Part shown: positions 6,995 to 12,461 of the stretch, piece after piece
Layout: every line of letters starts with the position of its first letter
Position numbering within the stretch: position 1 is the stretch's first letter
Assembly: GCA_019417795.1 (NCBI GenBank)
Contig: DXUR01000049.1
Span: 1-12,461, forward strand
Reading direction: 5' to 3'
Source of the DNA: Clostridiales bacterium
Lineage (GTDB): Bacteria > Bacillota_A > Clostridia > Oscillospirales > Oscillospiraceae
Length of the DNA: 12,461 nt
Notes under the pieces: generated by a model
The model's input: the letters and a program-made list of their open reading frames with translations, nothing else
Databases searched by the model: none
Told to the model about the DNA's origin: nothing
Program-made: the position numbers and the translations under genes

Positions 6995-7173
6995 CGGAAA
7001 AAGAAATACAGGAACATCTCCGCAAAGAACTGCTAAAGAAGATTGTAGACAATGGGCAGAACTATACGGAAAAAATGAAGTCTGATCTGAAAGAAATCAT
7101 TGACCTCGGCAAATCTCCTGAGGAGATTTGTGAAGCAACTCTTGCCTATTTTGCTATGTGCAGATGGCAGTGA
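6991..7173 (+). CDS. Small helical protein in the restriction operon
   Basis: A 60-aa protein, strongly charged and predicted mainly helical, beginning MTEKEIQEHLRKELLKKIVD and ending in CRWQ. No domain is recognised. The ATG overlaps the hsdS stop (ATGA), and GAGGG sits about 9 nt upstream, so it is probably translated. It lies between hsdS and hsdR together with another small gene. Possible roles include a restriction modulator or an assembly partner, but nothing in the sequence proves one. Confidence 0.65.
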   Translation: MTEKEIQEHLRKELLKKIVDNGQNYTEKMKSDLKEIIDLGKSPEEICEATLAYFAMCRWQ

Positions 7174-7189
7174 AAGGAGGTGAAAACGC

Positions 7190-7363
7190 ATGGCAACCAA
7201 TCCTCCCAGCGGCGACGGACATAGAAACGGTGCGGTAAAAGACCGTTCTCAGGCTTTCAACCCTGTTACAAAACAATGGGTAAAGCGAGACAGTGACACC
7301 GGTCGTTTTATGGATGTCAAAAAGGATGGCACTCCTTTTAAGGGAGTCCGCAAAGAAAAGTAA
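7190..7363 (+). CDS. Small basic protein with conserved NPPSGDGHRNGA start
   Basis: A 57-aa protein too short for many gene callers but well supported. A perfect AAAGGAGGTG ends 7 nt before the ATG, and the sequence is low in hydrophobics and rich in K, R, G and D. Its motifs NPPSGDGHRNGAVKDRSQ (4-21), WVKRDSDTGRFMDVK (30-44) and PFKGVRKEK (49-57) look like a conserved small family I recall seeing beside type I restriction genes; I know no named domain or function. The composition suggests a mostly unstructured, nucleic-acid- or protein-binding peptide. It sits between hsdS and hsdR in the same transcript. Confidence 0.75.
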   Translation: MATNPPSGDGHRNGAVKDRSQAFNPVTKQWVKRDSDTGRFMDVKKDGTPFKGVRKEK

Positions 7364-7383
7364 ATCCAGAGGCAGGAGAGCGA

Positions 7384-7399
7384 GGCGGGATTTCCCGCC
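7384..7399 (+). promoter_or_regulatory. Small hairpin ahead of hsdR
   Basis: GGCGGG (7384-7389), loop ATTT, CCCGCC (7394-7399) forms a stable 6-bp stem in the 79-nt gap before hsdR. No T-tract follows, so it is not a typical terminator. It may stabilise or process the mRNA and set the amount of HsdR relative to HsdM and HsdS, as is common when the nuclease subunit is kept low. The regulatory role is inferred. Confidence 0.35.
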
Positions 7400-7442
7400 C
7401 CGCTAATCCTGCGTTTACTGATATTTCCGAAAGGAGGCAACC

Positions 7443-10400
7443 ATGGACAAATCCCTATATTTAGAAAAGAATATCAGCCAGCAGCCGGCCATTGATCTGC
7501 TGCGGTCCATGGGCTATACCTACATATCCTCGGAGGACTGCGAGGCGCAGAGAGGCAGCCGATACCATGTGCTGCTGAAAGACATCCTCCGGGGCCAGCT
7601 GCGGCGGCTCAACCGCTATGCCTTCGCCGGTGCGGAAAACGAGTTCTCCGCTGGCAACATCGAGCGGGCTATGGAAGATCTGGACGAGCCTTTAACTGAC
7701 GGCCTTGTTCGCTCCAGTGAAAAAATCTATGATGCCCTGTTGCTGGGCAAAAGCTATCCAGAGACTGTGGGAGAGGGCAAAACCCTCAGTTTCAACCTGA
7801 AATACATTGACTGGGAACATCCGGAGAACAATCTGTTCCATGTTACCGAGGAGTTTGCAGTAGACAGTCGGGACAAGCTCCACAACGCCCGGCCGGATAT
7901 CGTGCTGTTTATCAACGGTATCCCCTTTGCTGTTATTGAGTGTAAAACGCCCCAGATCAGCGTAGAACAGGCCGTGGAGCAGAACATCCGCAACCAGCAA
8001 AAGGAGTATATCCCACAGCTCTACAAGTTTGCCCAGATTGTGATGGCGACCAATAAAAACGCCGTGAAGTATGCCACCACCGGCACGCCTAAAAAATTCT
8101 GGAATGTGTGGAAGGAACAGAACACCGCTTTTCTGGAAGGGGCACTGGCCCAGTATGTGACTGACCGCACTCCCACTGAGCAGGATCGGAATTTGATCTC
8201 TCTGTTCAGCAAAGAACGGGTTATAGAACTGATCCGGTACTTTGTCCTCTTTGACGCCAATGTAAAGAAGATTTGCCGGTATCAGCAGTATTTCGCCATC
8301 AAAGAGATTGCCAAGACCATTCAGCAGTCGGACGAAAAGGGTAACCGTCAAAGCGGCGTGATCTGGCACACCCAGGGCAGCGGCAAGAGCCTGACCATGG
8401 TTATGCTGGCGAAGTATATCTTAATGGAACTGTCCGACTGCAACCCGAAAGTGGTCGTTGTCACTGATCGCAAGGAACTGGATCGGCAGATCGCAGCTAC
8501 ATTTGCACACACCCGGCTCAATCCGGCCAGAGCCACCAGTGGACGGAATCTGGTGGAGCTGCTGAATAGCGGCAAGGCGGATGTGGTCACTACCATCATC
8601 AACAAGTTCAACACCGCTGAAAAAATGGAGCACAAGAACTTTTCACGGGATGTGTTCCTGCTGGTGGATGAAAGCCACCGCTCCAACTATGGTCTGCTGG
8701 CCACCAAAATGAGAACGGTGTTCCCCAACGCCTGCTACATCGGCTTTACCGGTACTCCTTTGATGAAAAAAGAGAAGAACACCATGGCGAAGTTCGGTAA
8801 GCTGATCCACAAATATACCATCAAGGACGGTGTGGATGACGGAGCCATTGTGCCGCTCATTTACGAAGGCCGTTTTGTGGAACAGAATGTGGATGAGGCT
8901 AATATAGATCTCTGGTTCAAACAGACTACCAAACGGCTCACGGAAGCGCAGCGGGATGACCTTTCATGGAAATGGAGCAGTATCCGCCGCCTAACCTCCA
9001 CCGATGCTCGTATCAAGCGGATTGCTCTGGACATCAATGAGCACTTCATTGAAGGGTACAAAGATACCGGCTTTAAGGCTATGCTGGCCACTAACTACAA
9101 GCGGGATGCGATTCGGTATCTGGAGTGTTTTGAGCAATTTGGGGATTTGAACTGTGCCGTGGTGATCTCACCGCCTGATCTGCGGGAAAGTGTAGACGAT
9201 ATAGACGAGGGTGCCGACGATAAGGTCATTGCCTACTGGAATAAAATGATGAACCGCTACGGTGACGCAGATGCCTACGAAGAGGCAATGAAGAACCAGT
9301 TCTGCGCAGGGGATATTGATATTCTCATTGTGTGCAGTAAGTTGCTTACCGGCTTTGATGCCCCCATCTGCCAGGTGCTCTACATTGACAAAGAGTTGAA
9401 AGAACACGGTCTGCTCCAGGCTATTGCCCGCACCAATCGTCTGTATGAAGGCAAGGACTACGGCCTCATTGTGGACTACCGTGGACTGATTGAAAAGTTG
9501 GATACCGCTATGGATCTGTACAGCGGTGCCGGGCTGGAGAACTTTGACAGTGGAGATCTGAAGGGTGTTGTGGTGGATGTCATGTCGTCTGTGGCTGGCC
9601 TGCGGGAAGCCTATACCCGGTTGACGGAACTGTTTGCAGACTTAAAAAATCCACGCGACACCGAAGAAGTGGAAGTTTTTCTTGCTGGCGATAAGAAGCG
9701 AGAGAACTTTTATAATTTCCTCTGTGCTTTTGGCAAAGCGTTGAATATGGTGCTGAATGCGGAACAGGCGTATGCAGCCATTCCGAAAGATGAATTGAAG
9801 CAGTATCAAAACACTTTTATCTTTTTTTCCAAGGTGCGCCGCAGCGTGAAAATCCGGTACTGCGATGCCATTGATAACCGGGAATATGAGCCGCTGATGC
9901 AAAATCTTCTGGATACACACCTCTCGGTAGCTGGTCTGAAACAGATTACCAGCCCCATCGATATTCTGAACAAAGATGACTTTGAACGAGAATTAGGGGA
10001 ATTAGGTTCGCTCCGTGCAAAGGCAGATGCTATTACCAGCAAATTGACCCGCAGCATCAGCGAAAAGTATCAGGAAAATCCTGCCTATTACGACAGTTTC
10101 TCCAAGCGTATCAAGGACGCATTGGAGCAGTACAAGGAAAAGGTGATCTCTGAGTCCGAATATCTGGCAAAGATGCGTACCATCATGGAAGACTATCACG
10201 CCGGAAAAAGCACCGTGACCTATCCGGAATCCATTAAGAATAATGTACACGCCCAGGCGTTTTACGGTGTTCTGTCAGCAGTATTCGACGAAGCGAAGGA
10301 AGCGGAAGTTTCTCCTGATTTTGTTGCGGAGATTGCGGAAGAGATTACAAAAATTGTGGCCAATCACAGTCAAGTGGACTGGACCAACAACAAAACAATC

Positions 10401-10532
10401 CACGACCGGATTTCGCAGGATATTGATGACCTTTTTTATGACTACGAGAAAGAACGGGGATTAAAACTGTCTTTTGACACCATTGATAAGATCATCGAAA
10501 ATGTCAAAACAGTAGCACTTCGGAGGTTTTGA
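7443..10532 (+). CDS. hsdR: Type I restriction endonuclease subunit R
   Basis: A 1029-aa motor/nuclease subunit of normal length. The N-terminal PD-(D/E)XK nuclease shows PD at 151-152 and ECK at 166-168. The superfamily 2 helicase core follows: Walker A GSGKS (312-316), DESH (409-412), TGTP (436-439), TGFDAP (636-641) and QAIARTNR (659-666). The ~340-residue helical C-terminus should dock onto the methylase. With HsdM and HsdS it would bind unmethylated targets, translocate DNA with ATP and cut at a distance. All catalytic motifs are present, so it appears functional. The ATG at 7443 follows AAGGAGG with ideal spacing. GC content looks higher than in the DUF6414-like, protease and hsdS genes. 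Confidence 0.97.
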   Translation: MDKSLYLEKNISQQPAIDLLRSMGYTYISSEDCEAQRGSRYHVLLKDILRGQLRRLNRYAFAGAENEFSAGNIERAMEDLDEPLTDGLVRSSEKIYDALLLGKSYPETVGEGKTLSFNLKYIDWEHPENNLFHVTEEFAVDSRDKLHNARPDIVLFINGIPFAVIECKTPQISVEQAVEQNIRNQQKEYIPQLYKFAQIVMATNKNAVKYATTGTPKKFWNVWKEQNTAFLEGALAQYVTDRTPTEQDRNLISLFSKERVIELIRYFVLFDANVKKICRYQQYFAIKEIAKTIQQSDEKGNRQSGVIWHTQGSGKSLTMVMLAKYILMELSDCNPKVVVVTDRKELDRQIAATFAHTRLNPARATSGRNLVELLNSGKADVVTTIINKFNTAEKMEHKNFSRDVFLLVDESHRSNYGLLATKMRTVFPNACYIGFTGTPLMKKEKNTMAKFGKLIHKYTIKDGVDDGAIVPLIYEGRFVEQNVDEANIDLWFKQTTKRLTEAQRDDLSWKWSSIRRLTSTDARIKRIALDINEHFIEGYKDTGFKAMLATNYKRDAIRYLECFEQFGDLNCAVVISPPDLRESVDDIDEGADDKVIAYWNKMMNRYGDADAYEEAMKNQFCAGDIDILIVCSKLLTGFDAPICQVLYIDKELKEHGLLQAIARTNRLYEGKDYGLIVDYRGLIEKLDTAMDLYSGAGLENFDSGDLKGVVVDVMSSVAGLREAYTRLTELFADLKNPRDTEEVEVFLAGDKKRENFYNFLCAFGKALNMVLNAEQAYAAIPKDELKQYQNTFIFFSKVRRSVKIRYCDAIDNREYEPLMQNLLDTHLSVAGLKQITSPIDILNKDDFERELGELGSLRAKADAITSKLTRSISEKYQENPAYYDSFSKRIKDALEQYKEKVISESEYLAKMRTIMEDYHAGKSTVTYPESIKNNVHAQAFYGVLSAVFDEAKEAEVSPDFVAEIAEEITKIVANHSQVDWTNNKTIHDRISQDIDDLFYDYEKERGLKLSFDTIDKIIENVKTVALRRF

Positions 10533-10537
10533 CAGCA

Positions 10538-11263
10538 ATGGCACAGAAAAGAATCGTCGTATATGAAAACAACGAGATCCACTACCTGCTGGAGCAGAAG
10601 CAGGTAAAAAATCTCAATCTGCGGGTTCATAAGGATTGTAAGGTTTATGTTTCGGCTAATCCAGATGTCCCTGCTGAAAAGGTTGACGATTTTGTGGTGA
10701 GCAAAGGGGCCTATATTCGCTCAGCACAAAGAAAGTTTCGTGAGATGGCGCAGTATGCCCCTCAACCCAAGCAGTATGTCAGTGGAGAGACTTTCTATCT
10801 GCTGGGCAGAGGAATCCGCCTGAAAGTGGAGAACAATATGCGGGACGCAATTTCCTCTGATGGGATATATCTTCGTCTTTGTGTGAAAGACACGGAAGAC
10901 TTTGCAAAAAAGCAAAAGATGGTGACCCATTACCTGGATGAGCAGTGTCGATCCATTTTCGGTGAAATTATTTTGGAGACCTACCCCGTATTCCAAAAAT
11001 ATGGGGTGCCGATGCCAGAACTGCGGATTCGGAATATGGAGACCAGGTGGGGATCTTGTCTGGCCAAAAAGGGAATTGTTACGCTGAATAAGAGGCTATT
11101 GGAAGCCCCACGCAACTGTATCGAATATGTTGTGATGCACGAGTTTTGCCACTTCGTTCACCCCAATCATTCAAAGCAGTTCTATGCGTTCCTAACGATG
11201 CTGATGCCGGACTGGAAACAGAGGAAAGAGGCCCTGGATAAAAGCGCAACTTTCTGGTTGTGA
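10538..11263 (+). CDS. YgjP-like zinc metallopeptidase
   Basis: A 241-aa protein of the YgjP/DUF45 (M48-related) family. The zinc-binding motif HEFCH lies at 201-205 with the third ligand His211 in HPNHSKQFY, and RWGSC (170-174) is the typical strand before the catalytic helix. The N-terminal half (about 1-130) is the family's beta-rich domain with NLNLRVHKDCKVYVSAN (25-41). There is no signal peptide, so it is cytosolic. The ATG at 10538 is chosen because GGAGG (10522-10526) is 11 nt away; a TTG at 10529 overlaps the hsdR stop but would leave almost no spacing. YgjP-like genes are often found directly after hsdR in Firmicutes type I loci, so it is probably a functional partner, but its substrate is unknown. 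Confidence 0.88.
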   Translation: MAQKRIVVYENNEIHYLLEQKQVKNLNLRVHKDCKVYVSANPDVPAEKVDDFVVSKGAYIRSAQRKFREMAQYAPQPKQYVSGETFYLLGRGIRLKVENNMRDAISSDGIYLRLCVKDTEDFAKKQKMVTHYLDEQCRSIFGEIILETYPVFQKYGVPMPELRIRNMETRWGSCLAKKGIVTLNKRLLEAPRNCIEYVVMHEFCHFVHPNHSKQFYAFLTMLMPDWKQRKEALDKSATFWL

Positions 11264-11442
11264 AATTCTGTAAGCACATCCGGCAGAATAACGAAGTTGG
11301 TACTCCGTTCAAAGAATTGCAGCAAGTTTTACCGGGGCTTGATCGAAACCAAATCCGCGTTTTGATGAGAGAATTGCGTGAAAGCGGGAAGGTTTTCTGC
11401 GAAGGAACAACAAGTGCCGCAAGGTGGTTTGCGTCCAAATAA
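11260..11442 (+). CDS. Small winged-helix-like protein
   Basis: A 60-aa protein starting at GTG, whose codon overlaps the metallopeptidase stop (GTGA). It reads as a winged helix: a first helix, then FKELQQVLPGLDRNQIRVLM (17-36) as a helix-turn-helix, and SGKVFCEGTTSAARWF (42-57) as the wing hairpin. Similar segments form the C-terminal domain of larger ATP-binding or DNA-binding proteins, so this may be a free-standing regulator or the stump of a longer gene. There is no clear ribosome site, and translation would depend on coupling. Past the stop, the same frame continues for 18 codons with protein-like sequence made by the 11-bp repeats. Confidence 0.55.
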   Translation: MKFCKHIRQNNEVGTPFKELQQVLPGLDRNQIRVLMRELRESGKVFCEGTTSAARWFASK

Positions 11443-11460
11443 TCCAAAACACTAACAAAT

Positions 11461-11516
11461 CTTGGAACCAACTTGGAACTGACTTGGGACCAACTTTGAA
11501 CTAACTTGCGACCTAA
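11461..11516 (+). repeat. Five imperfect 11-bp tandem repeats
   Basis: Units are CTTGGAACCAA (11461), CTTGGAACTGA (11472), CTTGGGACCAA (11483), CTTTGAACTAA (11494) and CTTGCGACCTAA (11505, one base longer). The period of 11 is not a multiple of 3, so adding or losing a unit shifts the reading frame. In the frame of the preceding gene the array reads LGTNLELTWDQL before a TGA. It lies 18 bases after that gene's stop codon. Confidence 0.85.
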
Positions 11517-11699
11517 TCAGCAAAGTGCGTGCTGACGATTAAAGCGGATGGCGGATCTCATAAATCTGGGAGCAAGCAGGCAGTGCGGGACGCGAAAAAG
11601 AACCTCATTCTGGACAAGTGCGCTATTCCTCTCCTGCGCCTCCGTACAGACGGCAGTGGGGAAAAAGAGAAAATCAGAAACGCGCTAAAGAGGGATTGA
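11517..11699 (+). pseudogene. DUF2726-like C-terminal gene remnant
   Basis: The frame is open from 11517 to the TGA at 11697-11699 and contains IKADGGSHKSG, QAVRDAKKNLILDKC and IPLLRLRTDGSGEKEKI. This is the typical end of a DUF2726 (PD-(D/E)XK-fold-like) protein, in which an acidic residue and His precede an RD...K...IPLLR block. The N-terminal part with the first catalytic residues is missing, and there is no start with a ribosome site. It is therefore best read as the tail of a destroyed nuclease-like gene, directly after the tandem repeats. The family call is from recalled motif similarity. Confidence 0.5.
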
Positions 11700-11701
11700 T
11701 T

Positions 11702-11902
11702 ATGCCGCGAATTACTAGAAACGCAATCAGATGCAAAAAATGTGGAGATGTCATCGAAAGCAAAACCGTCCATGATTTCAAGTTTTGCAGCTGTGGCTCG
11801 TGCGCTGTGGATGGCGGCCACGATTACCTTCGCAGGTGTGGAAATCTTGGAGATTGGGAAGAAATGTCCAAAGCAGAAAAGGTTGAGGGCAACACACATT
11901 GA
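11702..11902 (+). CDS. Small zinc-ribbon protein (DUF7695-like)
   Basis: A 66-aa protein with CKKCG (11-15) and CSCGSC (29-34), enough cysteines for a zinc ribbon, followed by AVDGGHDYLRRCGN (35-48). This cysteine pattern and the GGHDYLRR block are common in small Firmicutes proteins from mobile elements (DUF7695-like, recalled). AAGAGGG ends 7 nt before the ATG at 11702, which supports this start over an earlier in-frame GTG at 11618. Function unknown; a nucleic-acid-binding or regulatory role is likely from the fold alone. The gene lies just before the shift to GC-rich sequence. Confidence 0.7.
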   Translation: MPRITRNAIRCKKCGDVIESKTVHDFKFCSCGSCAVDGGHDYLRRCGNLGDWEEMSKAEKVEGNTH

Positions 11903-11934
11903 CTTAATTTTAATCATGGGAAGTTGGTGACACT

Positions 11935-12461
11935 ATGCCCCTTATCATCGTTCGCAACGACATCACGAAAATGCCTGTGGACGCCATTGTCAACGCGGCC
12001 AAGGAGTCCCTGCTGGGCGGAGGCGGGGTGGATGGGTGCATCCACCGGGCGGCGGGGCCGGAGCTGCTGGCCGAGTGCCGACGGCTTGGCGGCTGCAAGA
12101 CAGGCGACGCCAAGATCACAAAAGCCTACCTCCTCCCCTGCCGGTATGTGATTCACACCGTTGGGCCTGTGTGGCGAGGCGGCGGGCATGGCGAGCGGGA
12201 GCAGCTGGCCTCCTGCTATCGGACGAGCCTGGCGCTGGCCTAGGCGCACAACTGCGAAACGGTGGCGTTCCCGCTGATCTCCTCCGGCATCTTCGGCTAC
12301 CCCAAGGATCAGGCGCTGCGGGTGGCGGTGGACACCATCGGCCAGTTCCTGCTGGGCAGCGACATGACGGTCTACCTGGTCATTTTCGACCGCGCCGCCT
12401 ACCAGATCAGCGGCAAGCTGTTCGCCGATATCGCCGAGTACATCGACGACCACTATGTGGA
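11935..12461 (+). pseudogene. Broken macro-domain (O-acetyl-ADP-ribose deacetylase-like) gene, runs off the window
   Basis: From the ATG at 11935 the translation is a MacroD/YmdB-type macro domain: VDAIVNAA (15-22), [16 protein letters not shown] (26-41), [10 protein letters not shown], and after the break TVAFPLISSGIFGYP. Intact members remove ADP-ribose or deacetylate O-acetyl-ADP-ribose. Codon 103 is TAG (12241-12243), most simply a GAG-to-TAG change; the same frame then stays open to the window end with conserved family sequence. The second Asn of the usual NAAN, a catalytic residue in MacroD1 and YmdB, is Lys23 here, while Asp33 is kept. The two lesions together indicate a decayed gene. 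It is markedly GC-rich compared with the operon. Confidence 0.9.

Noticed and set aside
7692..8369. 225-codon open frame on the - strand
   Set aside because: Antisense to the nuclease and helicase part of hsdR; no independent support.
11461..11516. CRISPR array
   Set aside because: The 11-bp units are contiguous with no spacers, and there are no cas genes in the window.
11914..12453. 179-codon open frame on the - strand
   Set aside because: Antisense to the GC-rich macro-domain gene, where long mirror frames are expected; the + strand has a clear family match.

Overview
The window looks like a gut-type Clostridia chromosome, most likely Oscillospiraceae (relatives of Flavonifractor, Pseudoflavonifractor or Intestinimonas). 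This rests on strong AGGAGG-type ribosome sites, the tRNA-Pro 3' sequence at the left edge, the GC-rich macro-domain gene at the right edge, and the style of the small zinc-ribbon and YgjP-like genes. It is an inference from recalled family resemblance, not a search result. Nearly all of the window is one accessory (defence) island on the + strand.

Left edge (1-676): a 3' half of a tRNA-Pro gene on the - strand (44-89) without its 5' half. This is the scar expected where an integrative element has entered a tRNA gene, with the element lying to the right. It is followed by about 590 bases with no intact gene, holding one very stable 57-nt hairpin (224-280) and a possible gene tail (554-628). 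A near-ideal sigma-A promoter (TTGACA, 18 bp, TATAAT; 677-706) then drives everything downstream.

Operon (782-11442): a type I restriction-modification locus with many extra genes, all on one strand and mostly joined by ATGA/GTGA overlaps. The order is a half-size HsdS-like protein, HsdM, RhuM, a 56-codon remnant of a second hsdM, an unknown 252-aa protein (DUF6414-like), a cytosolic trypsin-like serine protease, full-length two-TRD HsdS, two small proteins (60 and 57 aa), HsdR, a YgjP-like zinc metallopeptidase and a 60-aa winged-helix-like protein. HsdM and HsdS would form the sequence-specific methylase and HsdR adds ATP-driven cleavage. The embedded serine protease, its unknown partner, RhuM and the metallopeptidase are not needed for restriction and make this a candidate extended type I system. 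The divergent hsdM 3' remnant shows that the locus is a chimera: a promoter-halfS-hsdM-rhuM module appears to have been joined onto the 3' end of a different resident type I operon.

Right edge (11443-12461): decay and boundary. There are five imperfect 11-bp tandem repeats, a DUF2726-like gene tail, a 66-aa zinc-ribbon protein, and then an abrupt change to GC-rich sequence carrying a macro-domain (ADP-ribose deacetylase type) gene broken by an in-frame TAG and also changed at its catalytic Asn. No integrase, transposase, CRISPR array or intact tRNA is visible.
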